A DNA stretch of 18,640 bases from an uncultured Novosphingobium sp. (GTDB lineage: Bacteria; Pseudomonadota; Alphaproteobacteria; Sphingomonadales; Sphingomonadaceae), in the NCBI GenBank assembly GCA_937897535.1, contig CALCQB010000180.1, forward strand, positions 1-18,640, written 5' to 3'. The notes beneath the pieces were generated by a model that was given only the letters and a program-made list of their open reading frames with translations, was not told the DNA's origin and searched no databases. The position numbers and the translations under genes are program-made. Positions 1 through 7,917 of the stretch are shown here, in pieces; the stretch's first letter is position 1; every line of letters starts with the position of its first letter.

Positions 1-559
1 AGCCGACCACCCGGCTCTCCAGCTTGGTCGCGCGCCAGCCTTCCTCGAACTCGTGCCCGGCCCAGATCTGCCCGACCCGGTTGAGAAAGATGTGCGCAAC
101 CGGGGCCTTGGCGAAGGTCATGTCCATGTAGGGCGCGAAATCGTTGACCTTCCAATCGCTGTTGAGCCGCCTGGGGAAGGGCTCGTTTGCGTAGAACGGG
201 TGGCTTGTATCGTGGATCACGAAATAAAGCAGCGGTAATCCTTCTTCAGTCTGCGAAGTCGCAACGTCGGCATACTGGATTGCATAGCGGCGGTAGGGTT
301 CGGGAAAAGCGGCGATTGCCGCCGCCTTTTGCGATGTGCTTGGCGGCGGGGCAACTGTCATCAGCCGGACGATCACCGGCGGGAGCGGCTGTGGTTTGCG
401 CACCGCGCCAAGTTCGATTTTGCGCAGCAAACAGTTCGCCTGCTCGAGCGGAGACCCGGCAAAGGTGAGCGTGTCACGGTCGAACCGGCACTCGCCAATC
501 TCTTCCGCCAGGGCCGGTGCAGCCAGAGCAAACGAGGCCGCGGTCAGATATTTCAGCAT
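1..559 (-). CDS. Secreted N-acetylmuramoyl-L-alanine amidase-like protein, 3' end beyond window
   Basis: An open minus-strand frame starts at the ATG at 559-557 and runs without a stop to the left edge, giving 186 residues. Residues 1-18 form a short Sec signal peptide (MLKYLTAASFALAAPALA, cleavage before EE). The mature part has two cysteines, C24 and C43, that could form a disulfide. Around residue 112 the chain reads LYFVIHDTS (H116), then VAHIFLNRVGQ (H156) and GHEFEEGWRATKLES. This His-Asp-Thr plus Ala-His-x-Phe pattern resembles the zinc-binding fold of amidase_2/PGRP enzymes, which cut the amide between MurNAc and the stem peptide in the periplasm. The remaining zinc ligand would lie outside the window, so the assignment is an inference; a non-catalytic peptidoglycan-binding protein is the alternative. 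It is divergent from trmD. No Shine-Dalgarno sequence is obvious before the start. Confidence 0.6.
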   Translation of the reverse strand, partial: MLKYLTAASFALAAPALAEEIGECRFDRDTLTFAGSPLEQANCLLRKIELGAVRKPQPLPPVIVRLMTVAPPPSTSQKAAAIAAFPEPYRRYAIQYADVATSQTEEGLPLLYFVIHDTSHPFYANEPFPRRLNSDWKVNDFAPYMDMTFAKAPVAHIFLNRVGQIWAGHEFEEGWRATKLESRVVG

Positions 560-568
560 CACGCAGGT

Positions 569-597
569 TTGGCACGCTGGCCAACCGGGGCAATAGA
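569..597 (+). promoter_or_regulatory. Candidate promoter of trmD-rplS
   Basis: TTGGCA (569-574) and AATAGA (592-597) are separated by 17 bases, a sigma70-like arrangement. Transcription would begin near 604, leaving a leader of about 36 bases before trmD. The -10 box is a weak match, so this is only a candidate. Confidence 0.4.
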
Positions 598-639
598 ACA
601 ATTGCGATGATGGGCATATTCTGTGAAAGGCGCTTTGCC

Positions 640-1380
640 ATGACCTTCGCCGCCACGATCCTCACCCTCTATCCGGAGATGTTCCCCGGCCCGCTTGGCA
701 TCAGCCTGGCCGGCCGCGCGCGCGAGGAGGGGAAGTGGAGCCTCGAAACCATCCAGATCCGCGATTTCGCGGCGGACAAGCATCGCACGGTCGATGACGC
801 CCCCGCCGGCGGCGGGGCGGGGATGGTGCTGCGGGCCGATGTGCTGGCGGGCGCGATCGATCATGCCCGGGCGCTCCATCCGGACTGTCCAGTGATCGCG
901 ATGACCCCGCGTGGCCAGCCGCTCAGTCAGGCCCGCGTACGCGCGCTGGCGGCGGGGCCCGGCGTCACCATTCTGTGCGGCCGGTTCGAGGGTTTCGACG
1001 AGCGGATTTTCGAGGGACGGCAGGTCGAGGAAGTCTCGATCGGCGACATCGTCCTGTCGGGCGGCGAACCGGCGGCGATCATGCTGCTTGATGCTTGCAT
1101 TCGGCTGCTTCCCGGCGTAATGGGCGCGGCTTCGAGCGGTACCGAGGAGTCCTTTGAACAGGGATTGCTCGAATATCCTCACTATACCCGACCCCAGGAA
1201 TGGGAAGGGCGCACGATCCCTGAAGTGCTGCGATCGGGGGATCATGCGAAGATCGCGGCTTGGCGCAAGTCACAGTCCGAGGTCGACACACGGCTACGCA
1301 GGCCGGATCTTTGGGAGCGTCATGAGGACGCTCGGGTCCTGCCTGCCTCTGGCGCGCGGCGAACAGACGAAGGAATATGA
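640..1380 (+). CDS. trmD: tRNA (guanine-N1)-methyltransferase TrmD
   Basis: TrmD transfers a methyl group from S-adenosylmethionine to N1 of guanine-37 in tRNAs read by CNN/CGG-type anticodons, which prevents +1 frameshifting. The 246-residue product matches the usual family length. It opens with FAATILTLYPEMFPGPLG and carries the glycine-rich DDAPAGGGAGMVL stretch near residues 48-60. The SPOUT trefoil-knot motifs follow: LCGRFEGFDER (C113-R122) and DIVLSGGEPAA (S140-E143). The frame is open further upstream with a GTG at 517, but the ATG at 640 is chosen because it matches the family N-terminus and has GAAAGG 9-15 bases before it. rplS follows after only 3 bases, so the two are co-transcribed. 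In many bacteria rpsP and rimM lie immediately upstream; here an unrelated divergent gene occupies that place. Confidence 0.97.
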   Translation: MTFAATILTLYPEMFPGPLGISLAGRAREEGKWSLETIQIRDFAADKHRTVDDAPAGGGAGMVLRADVLAGAIDHARALHPDCPVIAMTPRGQPLSQARVRALAAGPGVTILCGRFEGFDERIFEGRQVEEVSIGDIVLSGGEPAAIMLLDACIRLLPGVMGAASSGTEESFEQGLLEYPHYTRPQEWEGRTIPEVLRSGDHAKIAAWRKSQSEVDTRLRRPDLWERHEDARVLPASGARRTDEGI

Positions 1381-1383
1381 GGG

Positions 1384-1752
1384 ATGAACCTCATTCAACA
1401 GATCGAAGCCGAGGAAATTGCCAAGGCCGCCAAGGAAGTTCCGGAATTCCGCCCCGGTGACACCGTCCGCGTCGGCGTGAAGGTGATCGAAGGCGAACGC
1501 AGCCGTGTCCAGATGTACGAAGGCGTGTGCATCGCCCGTGCCAACAAGGGCATCGGCAGCAACTTCACCGTCCGCAAGATGAGCTTCGGCGAAGGCGTAG
1601 AGCGCGTATTCCCGCTCTATTCGCCCAACATCGACAGCATCACCGTCGTCCGCAAGGGCGTCGTGCGGCGGGCCAAGCTTTACTATCTGCGCGGCCGCAC
1701 CGGCAAGCGCGCCCGTATCGCCGAACGCCGCGATCCGCGTCCGGGCGAATGA
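1384..1752 (+). CDS. rplS: 50S ribosomal protein L19
   Basis: L19 sits at the 30S-50S interface of the ribosome. The 122-residue protein begins MNLIQQIEAEEIAKAAKEVP and contains the family signatures FRPGDTVRVGVKVIEGERSR, QMYEGVCIARANKGIGSNFT and RVFPLYSPNIDSITVVRKG, with KLYYLRGRTGKRARI near the C-terminus. The start codon lies 3 bases after the trmD stop. The ribosome binding site GAAGGA (1369-1374) is inside the end of trmD, 9 bases from the ATG. The trmD-rplS pairing is the standard bacterial order. A factor-independent terminator follows about 40 bases after the stop. Confidence 0.98.
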   Translation: MNLIQQIEAEEIAKAAKEVPEFRPGDTVRVGVKVIEGERSRVQMYEGVCIARANKGIGSNFTVRKMSFGEGVERVFPLYSPNIDSITVVRKGVVRRAKLYYLRGRTGKRARIAERRDPRPGE

Positions 1753-1793
1753 GTTTCAGCCACTAGCTCTGAGTGGCCAAACCTGATTAGGAA

Positions 1794-1823
1794 GGCGTCC
1801 CGGTTTCGGCCGGGGCGCCTTTT
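1794..1823 (+). terminator. Intrinsic terminator of trmD-rplS
   Basis: The 10-base arms GGCGTCCCGG (1794-1803) and CCGGGGCGCC (1810-1819) pair fully with one T-G wobble around the loop TTTCGG. A run of four T follows at 1820-1823. It lies 41 bases after the rplS stop. Confidence 0.88.
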
Positions 1824-1848
1824 CGCTATTCGGGATATCCGCCTTGTC

Positions 1849-4095
1849 ATGCGACTTTTTGCCTGTCTGCTTGCTGCAACCTGCTGCGCCGTACCAGCCT
1901 ATGCCAAGGACATCGCGGTGACCGCGCCAGCATCCCAGCCGGCGGCGAAGGCACTCGATTTCGAGCGCGTCTTCGCCAGCCCCAGCCTCAACGGCGCGGT
2001 GCCTCGCGGGGTCAAGCTCTCGCCCGACGGGCGTTGGCTGACCGTGCTGCGCGCCCGCGCGGACGACCGCGAGCGCTATGACCTGTGGGGGTTCGACCGA
2101 AAGACCGGGCAGTGGACCATGCTGGTCGACAGCCTCAAACTCGGCTCGGGCAAGGAATTGTCCGAGGCCGAAAAGATGCAACGCGAACGCCAGCGGATCG
2201 GCGATCTGAAGGGCATCGTCAGCTATGAGTGGACCGCCGATGGCAGCGCGATCCTGGTCCCGCTCGATGGCGACCTGTTCCTGGCCCGGCTGGATGGCCG
2301 GATCGAACAGCTGACCCGCAGCAAGGAAGACGAGCTCAACCCGGCGCTCAGCCCCAAGGGCGGCTATGTCTCGTTCGTGCGCGACCGGCGGCTATGGGCC
2401 GGGAAGGTCGGGACCGAGGCCCAGCCGGTCTCGCCCGAAGAAACGTCCGACACGGTCCACTGGGGTGAGGCCGAGTTCGTCGCGCAAGAGGAAATGGCGC
2501 GGTTCACCGGCTATTGGTGGGCCCCCGATGACAGCCGGATCGCGGTCCAGCGGTTCGACGATGCCCCGGTCGGGATCGTCACCCGCACCGCGATCGGCGC
2601 GGAAGCTACCCAGACCTTTCAGCAGCGCTATCCGGTGGCGGGCTCGGCCAATTCGCTGGTTTCGCTGTCCGTGATGGACCCGGCTGGGCAGCACCGGGTC
2701 GAGGTCGATCTGGGGCCGGACAAGGACATCTACCTCGCCAGGGTCAACTGGGCGACCGATGGCAAGGTGCTGTATGTCCAGCGCCAGAACCGCGCGCAGA
2801 CTGTGCTTGATATGCTCGCCGTTGATCCGGCGACGGGCAAGGCGCGGGTGCTGTTCAGTGAAACCGCCGCGCCCAAAAGCTGGGTCAACCTGTCGAACGA
2901 CTACCGCTTTCTCAAGGATGGCAGCCTGATCTGGTGGTCCGAACGCGATGGTTTTGGGCACCTGTGGCACTTCACGGCCGGCAAGTGGCGGCAACTGACC
3001 AGGGGCAAATGGGTTGTCACGGGCCTCGCCGGGGTCGATGAACAGGCTGGCCGGGTCTATTTCACCGCGACCAAAGACGATGTCCTCGCGACCAATATCT
3101 ATGCGTTGAACCTGGCCAATCCGGGCAAGATCGAACGGCTGGGCGAGCCGGGCTGGGTCCACGGCGCCAGCATGGACAAGGCGGGGCAGACCCTGCTGGT
3201 CACCCGAACTTCACCCAGCCAGCCGCCGCAAGTCTATATCGCCGATGGCAAGGGCCAGCGGCTCGCCTGGGTCGAGGAGAACAAGCTCGACGCCGCGCAT
3301 CCCTACACGCCTTACCTTGCAGCACACCGGACGCCGACCTTCGGGACGATTCTGGCCGCCGACGGCACCGAACTGCACTGGCGGATGACCACGCCTGTGC
3401 TGGAGCCGGGCAAGCGCTATCCGGTGTTCTTCCAGCACTATGGCGGGCCAACCGCGCAGACCGTCACCAGGGGCTGGGGCGGGGCGCTGGAGCAGGCGAT
3501 CGTCGGCCGCGGCTTCATCTTCTTCCAGATCGACAATCGCGGCAGCGAAAACCGCGGGGTCGCATTCGCGTCGACCTTGTACCGCGCGACGGGTTCGGTC
3601 GAGGTTGCCGACCAGAAGGCCGGCGCGGAGTACCTCAAGGCCCTTGCCTACGCAGACCCCGCCAAGATCGCGACCTATGGCTGGTCCTACGGCGGCTACA
3701 TGTCGGTCAAGATGCTGCAGGCCGATCCCGGGCTCTATGCCGCCGCGATCGCCGGTGCGCCGGTCACCAGGTGGGAGCTTTACGACACCCATTATACCGA
3801 ACGCTATCTGGGCGATCCGAACAAGGTGCCCAAGGTTTACGAGAAATCGAATGCGCTGGCCGATGCTGGCCGGATCAAGGACCCGCTGCTGCTGATCCAC
3901 GGCATGGCCGATGACAATGTGGTGTTCGAAAACAGCTCGATGCTGATCTCGCGGCTCCAGGCCGAGGCAGTGCCGTTCGAGATGATGCTTTACCCCGGCT
4001 ACACGCACCGGGTCGGCGGGCCGAAGGTCGGCGTGCACCTGTGGGAGACGATCTTCGCCTTCCTCGAACGCCATGGGGTGACGCCGCCCAGGTGA
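1849..4095 (+). CDS. Exported S9 family dipeptidyl-peptidase (DPP-IV type)
   Basis: This 748-residue serine peptidase probably removes N-terminal dipeptides from peptides in the periplasm, as bacterial DPP-IV/DAP-IV enzymes do. Residues 1-20 form a signal peptide ending AVPAYA. A beta-propeller (DPPIV_N) follows. It contains the QEEMARFTGYWW segment, whose E214-E215 pair corresponds to the double-Glu motif that holds the substrate N-terminus in DPP-IV. The C-terminal alpha/beta-hydrolase domain has the full triad: S613 in GWSYGGYMS, D688 in HGMADDNV and H720 in GYTHRVG. The length and order of motifs match the family. It starts only 25 bases after the trmD-rplS terminator, with no clear ribosome binding site, so the ATG at 1849 is chosen from the signal peptide. 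The downstream gap to asd is 34 bases, so read-through into asd is possible. Confidence 0.94.
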   Translation: MRLFACLLAATCCAVPAYAKDIAVTAPASQPAAKALDFERVFASPSLNGAVPRGVKLSPDGRWLTVLRARADDRERYDLWGFDRKTGQWTMLVDSLKLGSGKELSEAEKMQRERQRIGDLKGIVSYEWTADGSAILVPLDGDLFLARLDGRIEQLTRSKEDELNPALSPKGGYVSFVRDRRLWAGKVGTEAQPVSPEETSDTVHWGEAEFVAQEEMARFTGYWWAPDDSRIAVQRFDDAPVGIVTRTAIGAEATQTFQQRYPVAGSANSLVSLSVMDPAGQHRVEVDLGPDKDIYLARVNWATDGKVLYVQRQNRAQTVLDMLAVDPATGKARVLFSETAAPKSWVNLSNDYRFLKDGSLIWWSERDGFGHLWHFTAGKWRQLTRGKWVVTGLAGVDEQAGRVYFTATKDDVLATNIYALNLANPGKIERLGEPGWVHGASMDKAGQTLLVTRTSPSQPPQVYIADGKGQRLAWVEENKLDAAHPYTPYLAAHRTPTFGTILAADGTELHWRMTTPVLEPGKRYPVFFQHYGGPTAQTVTRGWGGALEQAIVGRGFIFFQIDNRGSENRGVAFASTLYRATGSVEVADQKAGAEYLKALAYADPAKIATYGWSYGGYMSVKMLQADPGLYAAAIAGAPVTRWELYDTHYTERYLGDPNKVPKVYEKSNALADAGRIKDPLLLIHGMADDNVVFENSSMLISRLQAEAVPFEMMLYPGYTHRVGGPKVGVHLWETIFAFLERHGVTPPR

Positions 4096-4129
4096 GGGGC
4101 TAGGGCGGGCGCAACCAAGGAGTATGGCA

Positions 4130-5155
4130 ATGGGTTACCGGGTAGTGGTCGTCGGCGCGACCGGCAATGTCGGGCGCGAAATGCTGGCCGTGCTGGCCGA
4201 GCGCGAGTTTCCGATCGATGAGCTGGCTGCGGTGGCTTCGTCGCGTTCGCAGGGGAGCGAGGTCGAGTTCGGCGAGACCGGCAGGATGCTCAAGGTCAGG
4301 AATATCGAGAACTTCGATTTCACTGGCTGGGACATCGCGCTGTTCTCCGCCGGGTCCGATGTCGCCAAGGCCCATGCCCCGCGTGCCGCCGCCCAGGGCT
4401 GCGTGGTGATCGACAACAGCTCGTACTTCCGGATGGACCCGGATGTGCCGCTGATCGTCCCCGAAGTGAACCCCGACGCAATCGACGGCTACAAGACCAA
4501 GATGATCATCGCCAACCCCAACTGCTCGACCGCGCAGATGGTGGTGGTGCTCAAGCCCCTGCATGATGCGGCGACGATCAAGCGGGTGGTGGTGGCAACT
4601 TACCAGTCGGTCTCCGGCGCGGGCAAGGACGGGATGGACGAACTGTTCGAGCAGAGCCGCAACATCTTCGTCGGCGATTCGAGCACCCCGGTAAAGTTCA
4701 CCAAGCAGATCGCCTTCAACGTGATCCCGCACATCGACAGCTTCCTCGACGACGGTTCGACCAAGGAGGAATGGAAGATGGTGGTCGAAACCAAGAAGAT
4801 CATCGACCCCAAGATCAAGGTCACCGCCACCTGCGTGCGGGTGCCGGTGTTTGTCGGCCATTCCGAGGCGATCAACATCGAATTCGAGGATGAGATCAGC
4901 GCCGAGCAGGCCCAGGATATCCTGCGCGAAGCCCCCGGCGTGATGCTGGTCGATAAGCGCGAGGATGGCGGTTACATCACGCCTGTGGAATGCGTCGGCG
5001 ATGGCGCCACCTATGTCAGCCGGGTCCGCGAAGACCCGACCGTCGAAAGCGGCCTCTCACTGTGGTGCGTGTCCGACAACCTGCGCAAAGGCGCGGCGCT
5101 CAACGCGGTGCAGATCGCCGAACTGCTGGGGCGGCGGCATCTGAAGAAGGGGTAG
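4130..5155 (+). CDS. asd: Aspartate-semialdehyde dehydrogenase
   Basis: Asd reduces aspartyl phosphate to aspartate semialdehyde with NADPH. This is the branch point to lysine, diaminopimelate, threonine and methionine. The 341-residue protein begins with the NADPH-binding GATGNVGREML. It has the catalytic cysteine in NPNCSTAQM (C132) and the active-site histidine in RVPVFVGHSEA (H244). QSVSGAGKDGMDEL is also typical of the family. Two in-frame ATGs are possible. The one at 4124 is a single base from AAGGAG (4117-4122), whereas the one at 4130 has a 7-base spacing, so 4130 is preferred. The GFA-type gene follows after 2 bases. Confidence 0.96.
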   Translation: MGYRVVVVGATGNVGREMLAVLAEREFPIDELAAVASSRSQGSEVEFGETGRMLKVRNIENFDFTGWDIALFSAGSDVAKAHAPRAAAQGCVVIDNSSYFRMDPDVPLIVPEVNPDAIDGYKTKMIIANPNCSTAQMVVVLKPLHDAATIKRVVVATYQSVSGAGKDGMDELFEQSRNIFVGDSSTPVKFTKQIAFNVIPHIDSFLDDGSTKEEWKMVVETKKIIDPKIKVTATCVRVPVFVGHSEAINIEFEDEISAEQAQDILREAPGVMLVDKREDGGYITPVECVGDGATYVSRVREDPTVESGLSLWCVSDNLRKGAALNAVQIAELLGRRHLKKG

Positions 5156-5157
5156 GC

Positions 5158-5604
5158 ATGACCCAGACAATGACCGGCGGCTGCCAATGCGGGCGCGTTC
5201 GCTACAGCGCCGAGATCGCCAGCGACGATGCCTATTGGTGCCATTGCCGGATGTGCCAGAAGGCGACCGGCGGGATTGCGGCGGCGTTCGTGCAGGTCGA
5301 GCCGGAGGCGCTGACCTGGCTGAGCGAGCCCGATTGGTACCAAAGCTCGCCGATTGCGCGGCGGCCGTTCTGTGCGACTTGCGGGACGCCGCTGGGGTTC
5401 CATTTCGCCGACGGGAAGGGGCATCCTGACATCACCGTGGGCAGCTTCGACGATCCGGCGCGGTTCAGGCCGGTCGCCCATGCCGGAGCCGAGTCGATCC
5501 ACGAGGCCTGGCTCGATACCCGCGATCTGCCGCGGCACTACAGCGCCAGCACCAAGAACGTGGCAGAACGCTGGCAGGCGGCTGGGCTGGAGGTGCCGGA
5601 ATGA
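5158..5604 (+). CDS. GFA family zinc-binding protein
   Basis: This 148-residue protein belongs to the family named after the glutathione-dependent formaldehyde-activating enzyme Gfa, a small beta-tent fold with bound zinc. The cysteines stand in the family pattern: C9 and C11 in GGCQCGRVRY, C28, C30 and C33 in WCHCRMCQK, and C72 and C75 in FCATCGTPLG. Most members have no proven activity, so formaldehyde-glutathione chemistry should not be assumed. The ATG lies 2 bases after the asd stop, and the stop overlaps the next start as ATGA (5601-5604), which implies translational coupling with asd and the hydrolase. The association with asd probably reflects operon packing rather than shared function. 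Confidence 0.9.
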   Translation: MTQTMTGGCQCGRVRYSAEIASDDAYWCHCRMCQKATGGIAAAFVQVEPEALTWLSEPDWYQSSPIARRPFCATCGTPLGFHFADGKGHPDITVGSFDDPARFRPVAHAGAESIHEAWLDTRDLPRHYSASTKNVAERWQAAGLEVPE

Positions 5605-6365
5605 GCGTGACAACCGAATTCTACCCCGGCTTTGGCGGGGCGCAGTTGGCCTTGCACCGGCTGGGGCATGGCAGGCCGTTGATCCTGCTCCACGGGCTGT
5701 TTTCCAGCGCGGAAATGAACTGGGGGAAGTGGGGCCAGGCCGAACTGCTCGCCGCAGCTGGGTTCGAATGCCTGATGCCCGACCTGCGCGCCCACGGGCA
5801 GAGCGCGGCGCCGCACGATCCGGCGGCCTATCCCGACGATGTGCTGGCGCTCGATCTGGCGGCGCTGGTCGCGCATCTGGGGCTGACCGACTACGACCTG
5901 TGCGGCTTCTCGCTCGGTGCGCGCACCTCGGTTCGCGGAGTGATTGCGGGGCTCAAACCTGCGCGGCTGGTGCTGGGCGGGATGGGGCTCGAAGGGCTGG
6001 CCGGCTGGACCGCGCGCGGGGCCTTCTTCATCGATGCAATCGACCGGTTCGATCAGGTCAAGCACGGCGATCCGGCCTTCGCGGCGGTGTCGTTCATGAA
6101 GACCATGAAGGTCGATCGGGTGGCGACGCGATTGCTACTGCAGACCTTCGCCGATACCCCGCCCGAAGCGCTCGGCCGAATCACCATGCCGACCCTGATC
6201 GTCAATGGCGATTCCGATCGCGACAATGGCGATCCGGCCGCGCTGACTGCGGCCTTGCCCGATGCCGTGCAGGCGGTGGTGCCCGGAACCCACATGAGCT
6301 GCGTCACCAAGCCTGACCTTGGCGAGGCGATCCGCGACTTTCTTACCGGAACGGCGGCTCGTTGA
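5601..6365 (+). CDS. Alpha/beta-fold hydrolase
   Basis: The 254-residue cytoplasmic protein has the alpha/beta-hydrolase layout. The oxyanion loop LILLHGLFSS lies near residue 30. The strand PDLRAHGQS follows near residue 75. The nucleophile elbow CGFSLGAR contains S104. The acid is probably D204 or D206 in NGDSDRD, and the base is H231 in PGTHMS. The substrate cannot be named from sequence; related proteins are esterases, haloperoxidase-like enzymes and 3-oxoadipate enol-lactonase-like enzymes. The start overlaps the stop of the GFA gene. The last 23 bases overlap the end of the convergent amn gene. Confidence 0.9.
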   Translation: MSVTTEFYPGFGGAQLALHRLGHGRPLILLHGLFSSAEMNWGKWGQAELLAAAGFECLMPDLRAHGQSAAPHDPAAYPDDVLALDLAALVAHLGLTDYDLCGFSLGARTSVRGVIAGLKPARLVLGGMGLEGLAGWTARGAFFIDAIDRFDQVKHGDPAFAAVSFMKTMKVDRVATRLLLQTFADTPPEALGRITMPTLIVNGDSDRDNGDPAALTAALPDAVQAVVPGTHMSCVTKPDLGEAIRDFLTGTAAR

Positions 6366-7776
6366 AGGCCCGCAGCTTGCGGCTATGGAGCTTGGCGCCT
6401 TCGGCCCGGAGCAGGTTGCAGGCGGTGGTGCCGATCTTGAGGTGCGCGGCGATGGCTTCCTCGTAGAAGCGGTTGGCCTGGCCCGGCAGCTTGATCTCGC
6501 CGTGGAGCGGCTTGTCCGACACGCACAGCAGCGTCCCGTAAGGCACGCGGAAGCGATAGCCTTGCGCGGCAATCGTCGCGCTCTCCATGTCGATCCCGAT
6601 CGCCCGGCTGAGCGAGAGCCGCTGCGACGAGCGGGTATATTGCAGTTCCCAGTTGCGATCGTCGGTGGTGGCGACAGTGCCGGTCCGCATCCGCTTCTTG
6701 AGGTCGGCACCGCTGTCACCGCTGATCATCTCAGCCGCCTGGGCCAGCGCGATCTGGACTTCGGCGATCGCCGGGATCGGGATTTCGGGCGGCAGCACAT
6801 CGTCGAGCACGTGATCGTCGCGCAGATAGGCGTGGGCCAGCACATAGTCGCCGATCCGCTGGGTATCGCGCAGGCCGCCGCAGTGGCCGATCATCAGCCA
6901 GGCTTCGGGCCGCAGCACGGCCAGGTGATCGCAGACCGTTTTGGCATTGGAGGGCCCGACCCCGATGTTGACCAGGGTGATCCCGGTCTTGTCCTCGCGG
7001 ACCAGATGGTAGGCCGGCATCTGGTGCCGCCGCCAGGCCGTGTCGGACAGCCGGTCGCGCGCGTTCTTGGCCGGCGTATCGAGCTGCAGACCGCCCGCGC
7101 CGGTCAGCGCGACATAGCCGTCCTGGCCAAGCTGCTCGCCGGCCCAGTCAACGAATTCATCGACATAGCGGTGATAGTTGGTGAACAGGATGAAGCGCTG
7201 AAAATCCTCGATCCGGGTCCCGGTGTAGTGCGCCAACCGAGCCAGGCTGAAATCGGTGCGAAGGCCGTCGAACAGCGCCAGCGGGATGGTCTCTGCCGGA
7301 TCGTCGATCTTGAGTCCGTCGGACAATTCGTCGCCGATCAGAGCCAGTTCGGTGGTCGGGAAGTGCCGGGCAAGATCCTGCGGGCTGATTCCGGCCAGAC
7401 CCGAGCTGGCATCGATCACATAGGGAAAGGGAATTTCCTGATTCGACGGGCCGACCTCGACTTCGATGTCATAGTCCGCGGCCAGCAGGTCGATCTGCTC
7501 GGTCAGGTAGGCGGTGAACAAGGCAGGCCGGGTTACCGTGGTCGCGTAAGTGCCGGGGTGGGACAACCGCCCGAACGAGCGGCGATAGTCCGGCCGGGTC
7601 TCGATCCCGTGATAATGCACCCGGATTTCGGGATAGCACCAGGCCCGGTCGGCGCGGCGTGAAGCTGGGGGAAGGGTGCCGTCGGCTGCAAAATTCGCGA
7701 TATCGCTTTGCAGGGTGGAGATGGCAGTTTCGTAAACGCGGACCAATTCCGCGATGATCGTTTCTGTCGTTTGCAT
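6343..7776 (-). CDS. amn: AMP nucleosidase
   Basis: AMP nucleosidase splits AMP into adenine and ribose 5-phosphate and helps set the adenylate pool. The 477-residue product is close to the 484 residues of the E. coli enzyme. It has the N-terminal AMN domain (RADRAWCYPEIRVHYHG near residue 41) followed by a nucleoside-phosphorylase fold with GVGPSNAKTVCDHLAVLRP (272-290), MIGHCGGLR (295-303), GIDMESATIAAQG (394-406; E399 expected to bind ribose) and CVSDKPLHGEIK (418-429; D421 expected to act on the base). The ATG at 7776 has no Shine-Dalgarno sequence; a promoter placed 6 bases upstream suggests a leaderless message. Its 3' end overlaps the convergent hydrolase by 23 bases. Confidence 0.96.
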   Translation of the reverse strand: MQTTETIIAELVRVYETAISTLQSDIANFAADGTLPPASRRADRAWCYPEIRVHYHGIETRPDYRRSFGRLSHPGTYATTVTRPALFTAYLTEQIDLLAADYDIEVEVGPSNQEIPFPYVIDASSGLAGISPQDLARHFPTTELALIGDELSDGLKIDDPAETIPLALFDGLRTDFSLARLAHYTGTRIEDFQRFILFTNYHRYVDEFVDWAGEQLGQDGYVALTGAGGLQLDTPAKNARDRLSDTAWRRHQMPAYHLVREDKTGITLVNIGVGPSNAKTVCDHLAVLRPEAWLMIGHCGGLRDTQRIGDYVLAHAYLRDDHVLDDVLPPEIPIPAIAEVQIALAQAAEMISGDSGADLKKRMRTGTVATTDDRNWELQYTRSSQRLSLSRAIGIDMESATIAAQGYRFRVPYGTLLCVSDKPLHGEIKLPGQANRFYEEAIAAHLKIGTTACNLLRAEGAKLHSRKLRAFNEPPFR

Positions 7777-7782
7777 CTTGGG

Positions 7783-7811
7783 CCTATAACCACTTGCGGG
7801 TTACATTTCAA
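7783..7811 (-). promoter_or_regulatory. Candidate leaderless promoter of amn
   Basis: On the minus strand TTGAAA (7811-7806) and TATAGG (7788-7783) are exactly 17 bases apart. The -10 box is followed by six bases, CCCAAG, and then the amn ATG. The expected transcription start therefore falls on the A of the start codon, in keeping with the absence of a ribosome binding site. Confidence 0.55.
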
Positions 7812-7917
7812 TTGCAACCAACCCGAACCGGTTTCGACCCGGCTTGCGGACGCTTGCCCAGCCAGGGAGAACGCGGTTAGACCCCCCTCGATTTCCTGGT
7901 TCGAAGTGGGGGTAATG

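Noticed and set aside
3211..4074. Minus-strand frame of 287 codons
   Set aside because: It is antisense to the catalytic domain of the S9 peptidase, which carries an intact Ser-Asp-His triad.
6343..6365. Overlap of the alpha/beta hydrolase and amn 3' ends as a sign of frameshift or misannotation
   Set aside because: Both proteins end naturally for their families; short convergent overlaps are common in compact genomes.
6319..7662. Long plus-strand frame of 447 codons
   Set aside because: It is antisense to amn, whose product matches AMP nucleosidase along its whole length; high-GC coding DNA commonly leaves long shadow frames.
7881..7913. Hairpin ACCCCC/GGGGGT that would cover the ribosome binding site of the YdeI-like gene
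   Set aside because: A possible promoter (TTGCCC-17-TTAGAC, 7854-7882) would start transcription near 7889, inside the left arm, so the hairpin might not form; the stem is short and there is no other sign of a switch.
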